Of a DNA stretch of 64,000 nt, positions 1 through 7,982 are shown piece by piece (position 1 is the first letter of the stretch; every line of letters starts with the position of its first letter). The translations under genes and the position numbers were made by a program. The stretch lies in contig LMJI01000001.1 in the NCBI GenBank assembly GCA_001429255.1, positions 909,256-973,255 on the forward strand, given 5' to 3'. Source of the DNA: Cellulomonas sp. Root930 (lineage in GTDB: Bacteria > Actinomycetota > Actinomycetes > Actinomycetales > Cellulomonadaceae). The notes beneath the pieces are model-generated. The model was not told where the DNA came from and did not search any database. It saw nothing but the letters and a program-made list of their open reading frames with translations.

Positions 1-1
1 G

Positions 2-610
2 GAGTTCGGGTGGGTCTTCGCAGCCGGTGCGGTCGCGATCACGGCCGGGTCGCAGGTGAACGGCGCGCTCGTCGGGCGGTTCCGTCCGGAGCAGATCCTG
101 TCCGGGGCCGTGGCGGCCGGCCTGGTGCTCAGCCTCTCGCTCTTCGCGGCGACGCTCCTCGGCGCTCCGTTCTGGCCCGTCACCGTCCTGCTCGTGCTCA
201 CCCTCGGTACCGCGGGCTTCGTCCTGCCCTCGGCGCCGGCGATCGCGCTGGCGTCGAACCCGCACCGGGCCGGGTCGGCCGCGGCGCTGCTCGGTGCTCT
301 GCAGTTCGGGCTCGGCGCGGTCATCGCCCCGCTGACGAGCCTCGGCGGGGAGCCGACCGCCGTGACGATGGGCGCCGTGATGGCCGGGGTCATCGTGGTG
401 GCGGCCGTGCTGCTCGTCGCCGTGCGACGGTCCTGGGCGCGCGGTCCGGTCGAGGAGGCAGAAGGTGTCGTCGCGGCTGCGGGGCTCACGGAGGCCGAGC
501 CGGCCTCCGTGGCGAGCGTCCGCGGCGCCGAGCGCGACCACCTGTCCGCGACGAAGGCCCGCGCGTTCGCCGCCGCGGCCGAGCCGGACGCGGTGCGCTT
601 CCCCGGCTGA
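2..610 (+). CDS. MFS drug-resistance transporter, Bcr/CflA-like (C-terminal part)
   Basis: The window opens inside this gene, so the start is missing; 202 residues remain. The remaining chain is a string of hydrophobic segments rich in Ala, Val, Leu and Gly, with a GSQVNG-x-LVGR stretch near its beginning that is typical of the seventh or eighth helix region of Bcr/CflA-type multidrug exporters. The last membrane segment ends near residue 142 and is followed by about 60 charged, Ala/Glu-rich cytoplasmic residues. The likely role is proton-driven efflux across the inner membrane; the substrate cannot be told. Downstream lies a weak hairpin around 640-655, then a separate promoter for the next gene. 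Confidence 0.75.
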   Translation, partial: EFGWVFAAGAVAITAGSQVNGALVGRFRPEQILSGAVAAGLVLSLSLFAATLLGAPFWPVTVLLVLTLGTAGFVLPSAPAIALASNPHRAGSAAALLGALQFGLGAVIAPLTSLGGEPTAVTMGAVMAGVIVVAAVLLVAVRRSWARGPVEEAEGVVAAAGLTEAEPASVASVRGAERDHLSATKARAFAAAAEPDAVRFPG

Positions 611-713
611 GCCGACAGCGTCACCACATCGCAACCTCGCACCTCCGCAAAGGTGTGGCGCAGGTCACATCGGCGACCTAGCCTGGACGTACGCGCACGA
701 TGAAGGACGCACG

Positions 714-1130
714 ATGAGCTGGGTGATTCTCGCCGCAGTCTTCTTCCTTCCGGCGCTCGTCTTCGGGGCGATCTGGCAGCTCTTCCCGTCGCCCGACGAG
801 CCGCCGCGATGGCGCACGTTCCTGGCCACCCGGCTGGAGCGGCTCGCTGCGCGTCTGCGCCCGCCTCGGCCCCCGACGTACGACCCGTTCATGACGCTGC
901 GCGTGCAGGAGCGGCTGGGGGTGGTCGCCGACCATGTGCGCTCGCTGGAGCTCGATCCGCACACGTTCGCTCGTGCCGAGCGCATCATCGCGTCGCAGCT
1001 GGCCTACGACCAGCTCTTGATGGAGGCGTGCCAGCTGGCGGGCGTCGAGGTCCAGCCGGCGGCTAAGGGTGACCCGGCAGAGCGGTTCCGCGAGGAGGTC
1101 GAGCTCGCCTCCCGCGGCTGGGCCTGGTGA
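714..1130 (+). CDS. Single-pass membrane protein of unknown function
   Basis: A 138-residue protein I do not recognise. Residues 1-22 form one hydrophobic helix starting right after the Met, which could be an uncleaved anchor. The rest is a basic, Arg/Pro-rich stretch followed by a soluble helical part (about residues 60-138) with many Leu, Glu and Ala. The start is chosen because AAGGA lies 6 bases before this ATG. A likely -10 box (TAGCCT, 679-684) gives a leader of roughly 25 bases. It is convergent with the sbcDC operon. Probably a short cytoplasm-facing membrane protein; function unknown. Confidence 0.55.
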   Translation: MSWVILAAVFFLPALVFGAIWQLFPSPDEPPRWRTFLATRLERLAARLRPPRPPTYDPFMTLRVQERLGVVADHVRSLELDPHTFARAERIIASQLAYDQLLMEACQLAGVEVQPAAKGDPAERFREEVELASRGWAW

Positions 1131-1150
1131 GCCGTTGCCGCTGAGCGGTG

Positions 1151-4100
1151 TCAGCCCGCGCGCACCAGCAGGGTGCTCGGACCCTCGGCGGTCGGGCGGA
1201 TCTCGATGCGGTCGGCGATCGACTGCTTCAGAGCCTCGACGTGGGACACGACCCCCACCACCCGACCACCCGCGCGCAGGCGGCCGAGCTCGGCGAGCAC
1301 CGCGTCGAGCGTGTGCGGGTCGAGCGAGCCGAAGCCCTCGTCGACGAACAGCGTGCCCAGGTCCATGCCGCCGGCCTCGGCGGTGACGACGTCCGCCATG
1401 CCGAGCGCCAGGCAGAGCGACACGTAGAACGTCTCGCCGCCGGACAGGGTGCGCGGGTCGCGCGGTTGCCCGGTGACGTGGTCGACCACCCGCATGGCCA
1501 GACCGGTGTTGCGCGCGCGCACGTCCTCCTTCTCGTCGCTGCGGACCAGCTCGTAGCGACCGTCGGACATGAGCAGCAGCCGCTCGTTCGCGGCCGCGAC
1601 CACGTCCTCGAAGCGGCGCACGAGCACGAACGTGGCCAGCGAGAGGCTGCGCGCGTTGTCGCCCCCGCCCCCACCGGTCAGGTCGGCCAGCCGGGACACG
1701 GGACCGGCGGCCTCGACCTCGCGCGCGAGCGCCTCCGCCGCCGCCAGCACCTCGTCGGCCGCAGCGGTCGCGGCCGCGGCGCGCTCAGCGGCCACCCGGG
1801 CCTCCCCCGCGGCCTCCTCGGCGCGCGTCCGGGCGAGCGCCTCGGCGGAGCGCGTGCCGTCGACGTCCACCACCAGGTCCTCCGCCAGCTCCGCGATCGC
1901 GGGTTCGGCCAGACCAGCCGCCACGCGGTCCAGCGCGGACGCGTACGCGGTGACGATCCGGTCCAGCTCGGCGAGCACCTCGGCGGCGACGGCCGCTGCC
2001 CGGGCGGAGCCGGCGGAGTCGAAACCGTGCTCGGTCAGGCCCTGCACCAGCTCGTCGCGGCGGCGGTCGCGCTCGTCCTGCGCGGTCTCCTCCTCGGCCA
2101 GTGCCTCCAGGACCCCGGCGGACGCCGCCGACCGTTCGAGCAGCTCCGCGTGCCGCGCCGCGACGGTCGGGTGGTCGTCGCGTCCGGCGACGACCTCCGC
2201 CTCGGACGTGTCGAGGTCCAGCACCGTGACCTCGAGGACCGACCGGTCCCCCGTCAGGCGAGCGACGGCCGCGGCGCGTTCGGCCTCGCGGTCGTGCGTC
2301 TGCGCGTCGAACCCCTCGAGGGCCGCAGCGTTGCGGGCCACCTCAGCCTCGGCCGTCCGGGCGTCGTCCAGCGCGGCGCGCGCCACCGCCGTCCGCTGCT
2401 CGGCCTCCTCCGCGGTGACCTGCCCGACGCGAGCGCGCAGGGAGTCCACCCGCTCGGCGAGCGCGCTGCACCGCTCCGCAGCCTCGCGGAGACCGGCCTC
2501 CGCCCTCGCCCTGTCCGCCTCCGCGCGATCGACCTGCTCGGCGGACACGTGGTCCGCGTCGAGCACGGCCTTCGCGGGGTGGTCCGCCGACCCGCACACG
2601 GGGCACGGGTCGCCGTCGTCGAGCCCCGCGGCGATCTCGCCCGCCAGGCCCCTGATGCGTGCGGCCCGCAGGTCACGCTCGGTGTCCAGCGCCGCCGTCG
2701 CCACGGCCGCGGATGCCGCACGGACCGCGACCGCGGCCGCCAGCGACGTCTCCGTCGCCGCCAGCTCCCGGTGGGCGACGACCAGCTCGGTGGCCGACGC
2801 GAGCGCGGCTTCGTGGTCCCCCCGCAGTGCGGCGCGCGTACGGGCCGCCTCCAGCTCGGTGAGCAGGGTGGCGCGCGCGGCGGGCCGCACCGCGAGCCAT
2901 GCGTCGTCCGCGGCGATCGCCGCGACCAGGTCGTCGATCGCATGCCGGGCGTCCCGGACCGCGCGCCGCCGAGCCTCCAGACCCGCCTCGACGTCCACGA
3001 GCCGCGCGAGAGCGGCAGCCTCCTCGACGGCCACCCGGCCCGTCGCCTGCACGTGCGCGCGCAGCGCGGTGCCCGTCGGGGGTATCGCGATGTCGTCGGG
3101 CGCGGCGTCCAGCGCGGCCCGGAGCGCCTTGCGGGCTCCGTCCAGGGCGGTCTCCGCACGCTCGAGCCCGACCAGCAGCGGTCGGACGGCCTGGGCCGAG
3201 CGCGCGGCCGTCAGCCGCAGGACGGCCTCGGCGTTCACGTCCGCGGCGGCGTCGAGGGCCGCACGCTCCGTGCGCAGCGCAGAGCGGCGAGTGAGCAGTG
3301 CATCCGTGGCCGTCACCTGGTCGAGCAGCGCCCGTGCCTGCCGGCGCACCTCGTCCGCGGTGGTCGCCGCCTCGCGGGCGGTCTCCGCCACCCGCAGCAG
3401 CCCGTCGGTCCGTGCGGCGACGGCCGCCTCCACGCCGGCGACCAGGCCCTCGCTGCGCAGCACCGCCGCGTCGATCGCGGCGCGGACCTCGGCGGCGTCG
3501 TCGCTGGTCAGTCGAGCCGCGCCGACCAGCTGCGACGAGGCGGACACCAGCGCCGCGCGGGCGGTCGCACACGCCCGGTCCCCCTCCCGGCGCATCTCCG
3601 CCAGCCGCTGCGCGATCCGGTCGTACACCTCAGTGCCGAAGATCTTCTGCAGCAGGCCGCGCCGCTCCTCCGGCTTGGCGCGCAGGAAGTGCGCGAACTC
3701 GCCCTGCGGCAGCACGATCGTCTGCACGAACTGGGTCCGGTCGAGGCCGACCGCCTTCTGGATCTCGGCACCGATCTCGTCGAGCCGGTTCCCCAGCGGG
3801 ACACCCACCGCGTCGAGCGTCGCCAGGTCGAGGTCGACCCCGGCCGGCAGCCGCCAGGCCTTCACCGTCGCGTTCGCCGTGGTGGTGCCCGAGCCGCGCC
3901 GCTTGGCGCGCTGGTACGCCGGGGTCCGCCGCACGCGGTAGACCCCCGCAGGCACCTCGAACACCAGGTCGACCACGCTCTCGACGTCGTCGGCCGCGTA
4001 CGCCGAGCGCAGCCGCTCCTCCGACGCCTCGCTCGACGCGACCTTCCCGTACAGGGCGAACACGATGGCGTCGATGAGCGTCGACTTGCCCGAGCCTGTC

Positions 4101-4207
4101 GGCCCCTCGAGCAGGAACAGCCCGGCCTGGCCGAGCGCGTCGAAGTCGACGGTGTGCCGGCCGGCGAACGGCCCGATCGCCTGGAGCGTGAGGGAGCGCA
4201 GGTGCAT
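1151..4207 (-). CDS. sbcC: Nuclease SbcCD subunit C (SMC-type ATPase)
   Basis: ATPase subunit of the Mre11/Rad50-like SbcCD complex, which opens hairpins and trims blocked DNA ends during repair in the cytoplasm. The 1018 residues match the family. The N-terminus carries a Walker A loop (GPTGSGKST, near residue 36). Long Ala/Glu/Arg coiled coils flank a zinc hook at Cys535-x2-Cys538. The C-terminus has the ABC signature LSGGE and a Walker B segment (LGTLFVDEGFGSLD). The start overlaps the sbcD stop (TGATG), so translation is coupled. The opposite strand is open over almost the same span, which is a GC-skew artefact and not a gene. Confidence 0.95.
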   Translation of the reverse strand: MHLRSLTLQAIGPFAGRHTVDFDALGQAGLFLLEGPTGSGKSTLIDAIVFALYGKVASSEASEERLRSAYAADDVESVVDLVFEVPAGVYRVRRTPAYQRAKRRGSGTTTANATVKAWRLPAGVDLDLATLDAVGVPLGNRLDEIGAEIQKAVGLDRTQFVQTIVLPQGEFAHFLRAKPEERRGLLQKIFGTEVYDRIAQRLAEMRREGDRACATARAALVSASSQLVGAARLTSDDAAEVRAAIDAAVLRSEGLVAGVEAAVAARTDGLLRVAETAREAATTADEVRRQARALLDQVTATDALLTRRSALRTERAALDAAADVNAEAVLRLTAARSAQAVRPLLVGLERAETALDGARKALRAALDAAPDDIAIPPTGTALRAHVQATGRVAVEEAAALARLVDVEAGLEARRRAVRDARHAIDDLVAAIAADDAWLAVRPAARATLLTELEAARTRAALRGDHEAALASATELVVAHRELAATETSLAAAVAVRAASAAVATAALDTERDLRAARIRGLAGEIAAGLDDGDPCPVCGSADHPAKAVLDADHVSAEQVDRAEADRARAEAGLREAAERCSALAERVDSLRARVGQVTAEEAEQRTAVARAALDDARTAEAEVARNAAALEGFDAQTHDREAERAAAVARLTGDRSVLEVTVLDLDTSEAEVVAGRDDHPTVAARHAELLERSAASAGVLEALAEEETAQDERDRRRDELVQGLTEHGFDSAGSARAAAVAAEVLAELDRIVTAYASALDRVAAGLAEPAIAELAEDLVVDVDGTRSAEALARTRAEEAAGEARVAAERAAAATAAADEVLAAAEALAREVEAAGPVSRLADLTGGGGGDNARSLSLATFVLVRRFEDVVAAANERLLLMSDGRYELVRSDEKEDVRARNTGLAMRVVDHVTGQPRDPRTLSGGETFYVSLCLALGMADVVTAEAGGMDLGTLFVDEGFGSLDPHTLDAVLAELGRLRAGGRVVGVVSHVEALKQSIADRIEIRPTAEGPSTLLVRAG

Positions 4208-5370
4208 CAGGCGCTCCGCTCCATCGCGGTGACGTCCTCGTAGGCGCGACGCAGCACCGCGGCCTCGGCGGGGGTCGGCCCGTGGCCGGTGACGTGCGTG
4301 AGGAAGTCGGCGGCCACGACCAGCGGGTCGCGCGCCGCGGTGACGACGGTCGCGCGGGCGACACCGGCGGTCTCCGCGGCCCGGTGCTGGACGACCAGTG
4401 CGTGCGGGAACCGCTGCTTGATCCGTCGATAGAGGTCGTCGGGGCGGTGCGCGTCGGTGACCGTCACTCGCGTCCAGGCGTCCGTGTGCGGCTCGCCCGC
4501 GGCGCCGAGCAGGTCCTCGAGCGTGCCGGTCACGTCCGCCAGTCGGCGTGGCACCGGCGCGTCGACCAGCGACGTGCGGACGGAGCCGCCGGACAGGTCC
4601 ACCAGCACGGACGACTTGGCGTGGTGCTGCTCGGAGAACGAGTACGCGAGGGGTGAGCCGCTGTACCGCAGGACCGTCCCGTCCACGCCGGTCAGCTGCT
4701 GGGGGCCGTGCAGGTGCCCCAGGGCGACATAGTCCGCACCCGCGAACACCCCGGCCGGCACCTGGTCCACGCCGCCGACACGGATGTCCCGCTCGGACTC
4801 CGTCGGCGCCCCGCCGATCACGAACGCGTGCGCGGCCACCACGGACCGCGGTCGTGCCGGGCCGGGCCGCGACGCGAGGTCGGCACGGATCCGACGCATC
4901 GCCGCCGACGCCACCGCCTCGTGCGACCGAGCCAGCGGCTCAGGACCGTCGGCCAGCTCGACTCGGGCGAAGTCGGGGTCGAGGTACGGGATGCCGTACA
5001 CCAGCACGTCGCCGTCGTCGTCGGGAAGCACCACCGGCTCCGCCAGCCCGGCGACCCGCGTCCGCAGCCGGACCCGGTCCCGCATGAGCGCCGACCCGAA
5101 GCCCAGCCGCGTGGCCGAGTCGTGGTTGCCGGACGTCACGACGACCGTGGTGTGCTCGGCCAGCCGCGCGAGCGTCTCGGACAGGAGCGTCACGGCCTCC
5201 ACCGGCGGGATCGCCCGGTCGTACACGTCTCCCGCTACCACCACGGCATCCACCTGCTCGGCGCGCACGACGTCGACCAGGTGCTCCAGGTACGCCGCCT
5301 GGTGGTCGAGCAGATCGACCCCGTGCAGCGTCCGGCCCAGGTGCCAGTCCGACGTGTGCAACAACCGCAT
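4207..5370 (-). CDS. sbcD: Nuclease SbcCD subunit D (Mre11-type phosphoesterase)
   Basis: Catalytic partner of SbcC, a Mn-dependent calcineurin-like phosphoesterase acting as 3'-5' exonuclease and single-strand endonuclease. The 387 residues show the metal-binding motifs in order: D8-x-H10 (TSDWHLG), GDVYDR, SGNHD and GHLHG. It is the first gene of the sbcDC pair. A TACGTT hexamer sits 6 bases before the ATG, which suggests a leaderless transcript; no Shine-Dalgarno is seen. The STAS gene lies 56 bp upstream on the same strand but is probably transcribed separately. Confidence 0.95.
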   Translation of the reverse strand: MRLLHTSDWHLGRTLHGVDLLDHQAAYLEHLVDVVRAEQVDAVVVAGDVYDRAIPPVEAVTLLSETLARLAEHTTVVVTSGNHDSATRLGFGSALMRDRVRLRTRVAGLAEPVVLPDDDGDVLVYGIPYLDPDFARVELADGPEPLARSHEAVASAAMRRIRADLASRPGPARPRSVVAAHAFVIGGAPTESERDIRVGGVDQVPAGVFAGADYVALGHLHGPQQLTGVDGTVLRYSGSPLAYSFSEQHHAKSSVLVDLSGGSVRTSLVDAPVPRRLADVTGTLEDLLGAAGEPHTDAWTRVTVTDAHRPDDLYRRIKQRFPHALVVQHRAAETAGVARATVVTAARDPLVVAADFLTHVTGHGPTPAEAAVLRRAYEDVTAMERSA

Positions 5371-5426
5371 GCCGCGAACGTAGACCAGCCCACCGACACG
5401 CCCGCCGACCCTGCCGGGGTGTTGCG

Positions 5427-5786
5427 TCAGACGCGCGTCACAGGCTCCGCGGGGAGCTCGCCGGACAGCCCGACCATGTCGAGGACGTCCCGCAGCACGC
5501 GGTGCGGGTCGAGGAGGGTGACCGGGATCCGGGCCTCCGAGGCGGCGAGGTGCAGCTGCAGCACGAAGGCGATGCCGGAGGAGTCGATGAAGGTCGCCTG
5601 GGTGGAGTCGATGACGACCGGGTCGCCGGCCACGAGTGCGAGGCCCATGCAGGCGCTGGCCTCGTCGCGCAGCGCCGCGTCGATCTCCCCGACCAGGACG
5701 ATGACGGTCCGAGCATCCTGCGCCTCGACCCGGATGGTGCCGGCCGCGGCCGCGTGCTCGATCAGGTCCATTGCTCCTCGGTTCAT
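5427..5786 (-). CDS. STAS-domain protein (anti-sigma factor antagonist type)
   Basis: A 119-residue protein made almost entirely of one STAS domain. The core VVIDSTQATFIDSSGIA carries the conserved DSSG serine that is phosphorylated in SpoIIAA/RsbV-type antagonists. By family it would bind an anti-sigma kinase and release a sigma factor, or act in another phospho-switch. No partner kinase or sigma gene is in this window, so the pathway is open. Two starts are possible: this ATG, or the ATG five codons later (5771), which has GAGGAG only two bases upstream. An upstream AAAGGAG lies rather far (19 bases) from the chosen start. Confidence 0.7.
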   Translation of the reverse strand: MNRGAMDLIEHAAAAGTIRVEAQDARTVIVLVGEIDAALRDEASACMGLALVAGDPVVIDSTQATFIDSSGIAFVLQLHLAASEARIPVTLLDPHRVLRDVLDMVGLSGELPAEPVTRV

Positions 5787-5905
5787 GCCCGACGCGGCAC
5801 CGGAACTCCTTTCCGGCGGGACGACGCTACCGGTCCAGCGGGAACGCGCCATCCGAGGGGAGAAACGGACATGGACCGCCCGGGGTTCCCGGTTAGCCTC
5901 GAGGA

Positions 5906-6298
5906 ATGGCCTCCCACGAGCTCCCGCCCAGCCACGCCGACCTGCTGGAGCGCCCCCTGTTCGCGCACCTCGCCACGGTCGCGCCCGACGGCTCCCCGCA
6001 CAGCAGCGTCATGTGGTTCGTCTGGGACGGCGAGGTGCTCCGGTTCACGCACACGTCCACGCGGCAGAAGTTCAAGAACCTCCAGCACGAGCCCCGCGTC
6101 GCGATCTCGATCCACGACCCGGAGAACCCCTACCGCTCGCTCGAGGTGCGCGGCACGGTCGAGTCCACGGTCAAGGACGACGAGGTCGCCAGCTTCTACA
6201 AGTCGCTGCAGAAGCGGTACGGCCAGGACTACGAGATCACCGACGCCGCCCGGCGCGTGATCCTCACGGTCCGGCCGACCACCTTCGTCACGAAGTAG
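5906..6298 (+). CDS. PPOX-class F420-dependent oxidoreductase
   Basis: A 130-residue split-barrel flavin/F420-binding protein of the pyridoxamine-phosphate-oxidase fold. Seen: an N-terminal LATVAPDGSPHSSVMWF strand pair and the KFKNLQHEPRVAISI segment typical of actinobacterial F420-dependent PPOX proteins. These enzymes reduce small molecules such as biliverdin or quinones with F420H2; the substrate here is unknown. TAGCCT at 5894-5899 lies 6 bases before the ATG, so the mRNA is probably leaderless. The 3' end overlaps the convergent YbaK gene by 11 bp. An FMN cofactor is possible instead of F420. Confidence 0.85.
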   Translation: MASHELPPSHADLLERPLFAHLATVAPDGSPHSSVMWFVWDGEVLRFTHTSTRQKFKNLQHEPRVAISIHDPENPYRSLEVRGTVESTVKDDEVASFYKSLQKRYGQDYEITDAARRVILTVRPTTFVTK

Positions 6299-6794
6299 CG
6301 GGCGCCTCGGGGTCGGTCACGTCCGCGACCGTCGCATCGAGCGCGCGCACGAGGTCAGCCCCGTCCACGTTCGCCGCCACCCCGTGCGCCCCGCCCCCGA
6401 TCGACACGGTCCGGGTGGGCACGCGGGAGTCCGCGACGACGGGCCACGCGACGAGCGACCCGAACGGCGTGATCGTGCCCCGCACATAGCCGGTGACGTC
6501 CCTGGCGGTCTCCGCGTCGGGCATCGACAGCCGGGTCACGCCGAGCAGGGCGCGGAGCTTGGGCCACGAGATGGTGCGGTCGCCCGGGACGAGCACGAAG
6601 AGGAAGTCGTCGTCGCCGCGGCGCACGACGATCGTCTTGACGATGCCGGCCGGGTCGACGCCCCGGGCCGCGGCCGCCTCCGCCAGCGAGCTCACGGGAC
6701 CGTGGCGGGTGACCTCGAACGTGATGCCCGAGGCCTCGAGGCCGGAGAGCGCGCGGCGCTCCCCCTCGGTCGGTGCAGCGGCTGCATCGCTCAT
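6288..6794 (-). CDS. YbaK/ProX-type aminoacyl-tRNA deacylase
   Basis: A 168-residue member of the YbaK/EbsC editing family, which removes wrongly attached amino acids (often Cys or Ala) from tRNA in the cytoplasm. Supporting features: the VKTIVVR strand, the VLVPGDR segment, the RDVTGYVRGTITPFG loop and the SIGGGAHG loop near the C-terminus, all typical of the fold. The start is the ATG 6 bases after a TACAGT hexamer (leaderless pattern). Substrate specificity cannot be read from the sequence. Confidence 0.85.
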   Translation of the reverse strand: MSDAAAAPTEGERRALSGLEASGITFEVTRHGPVSSLAEAAAARGVDPAGIVKTIVVRRGDDDFLFVLVPGDRTISWPKLRALLGVTRLSMPDAETARDVTGYVRGTITPFGSLVAWPVVADSRVPTRTVSIGGGAHGVAANVDGADLVRALDATVADVTDPEAPATS

Positions 6795-6868
6795 GCGGTC
6801 ACTGTAGGACGGGCTCGTGGACGGCACCGGGCTGCGACATGCTGGGCGCCCGACGATGAGAGGCCTGC

Positions 6869-7942
6869 ATGACCGACGACATCCTCCGGCTCGTGAGCGC
6901 TGCCCTCGGAGTCCCGGTCACCGACCCGCAGCCGCTCGCCGGCTCCGACCGGTCCGTCGTGGTGCGGGCTCATGTGCCGGGAAGCACCGTGGTGGTCAAG
7001 AAGTACCCGGACGGGACGTCGTCGTCGTTCCTCCGGGAGGTTGCGGGGCTGACGGCACTCGACCACACCCCCGAGCTGCTCGCGGTCGACCGCGACCGCG
7101 GTCTGGTCGTCATGAGCGACCTGGGCGCCGGCCCGACGCTTGCCGACCTCCTGCTCGGCGACGACTCCGCGAGTGCGTGGGACGGCGCGCTCAGCTGGGT
7201 CGAGGCGCTCGGCGACGCACTCGGCCGCTCCCGGGCCGGAACGCCTGCGTTCGCCGCAGCCCTCGGCGAGCTCGCCGCCGACGAGCCCTCCGCCGCGGCG
7301 CGGGTCGGGGTGCGGAGGCTGCTCGCCGACGTGCTCGGCCTGCCCGCCGACGCCGCGATCGGCGCGGAGCTCGACGCGATCGCGGCCCTGGACCACCGCG
7401 ACCCGGCCACGGACGTCGTGTCGCCCACCGACACCTGCCCCGACAACGCGATCCGCACGCCCGACGGCTGGCGCTTCCTCGACCTCGAGGGTGCGACCGT
7501 GCACCACGTCGCCTACGACGCCGCCTATGCCGCGATGCCCTTCTCCACCTGCTGGTGCGTGTTCGATCCGCCGCCCGGCTTCACCGACCGCCTGCTCGGC
7601 CGGTTCACCACCGCCCTCGCGCCTCACCTCCCCGACGTGGTCCGTGAGCCGGGGTGGACGCTGGCCGTCGACCGCGCCTGCGCGGCGTGGATCCTCGCCA
7701 TGACGGGCTGGCTGATCGACGGGGCCGACGAGGACCGCCCGCGCGTCGGTCCGCCCGGTGTCCCGTCGCCGTCCTACCGGCAGCTGCTCACCACGCGCTG
7801 GCGCTGGGGCGCGGTCCGGCTGCACACGACCCTGCCGGGTGTGGCCGGCCTGCTGGGGGCCGCGGCAGCGTGGGCCGATGAGGAGTGGGGGGAGTCCGCC
7901 GCGCCCGTCGGGCCCTACCGCGCGTTCGCCCGCGACGAATGA
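6869..7942 (+). CDS. Aminoglycoside phosphotransferase-like kinase
   Basis: A 357-residue protein with the kinase-like fold of the APH/choline-kinase group. Seen: a nucleotide-binding Lys in VVVKKY, a Glu in FLREVAGL, a catalytic-loop Asp188 with Asn193, and a DLE metal motif (FLDLEGA). The usual HGD triplet is P-T-D here, so the His is absent while Asp and Asn are kept. AGAGG stands 5 bases before the ATG. Likely phosphorylates a small metabolite, antibiotic or sugar; the substrate is unknown, and a non-catalytic role cannot be excluded. It stands alone, with hrpA 40 bp downstream. Confidence 0.65.
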   Translation: MTDDILRLVSAALGVPVTDPQPLAGSDRSVVVRAHVPGSTVVVKKYPDGTSSSFLREVAGLTALDHTPELLAVDRDRGLVVMSDLGAGPTLADLLLGDDSASAWDGALSWVEALGDALGRSRAGTPAFAAALGELAADEPSAAARVGVRRLLADVLGLPADAAIGAELDAIAALDHRDPATDVVSPTDTCPDNAIRTPDGWRFLDLEGATVHHVAYDAAYAAMPFSTCWCVFDPPPGFTDRLLGRFTTALAPHLPDVVREPGWTLAVDRACAAWILAMTGWLIDGADEDRPRVGPPGVPSPSYRQLLTTRWRWGAVRLHTTLPGVAGLLGAAAAWADEEWGESAAPVGPYRAFARDE

Positions 7943-7982
7943 ACGAGCGGTCCGCGCCCTTCACCTGGGAGACTGGACCGTC

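Noticed and set aside
1148..4243. Open frame of over 1000 codons antisense to sbcC
   Set aside because: His/Arg/Gly/Val-rich product without any domain; it mirrors the codon bias of the clear sbcC gene on the other strand.
7758..7982. Upstream start for hrpA
   Set aside because: It lies inside the well-supported kinase-like gene; GTG at 7983 is the reasonable start.
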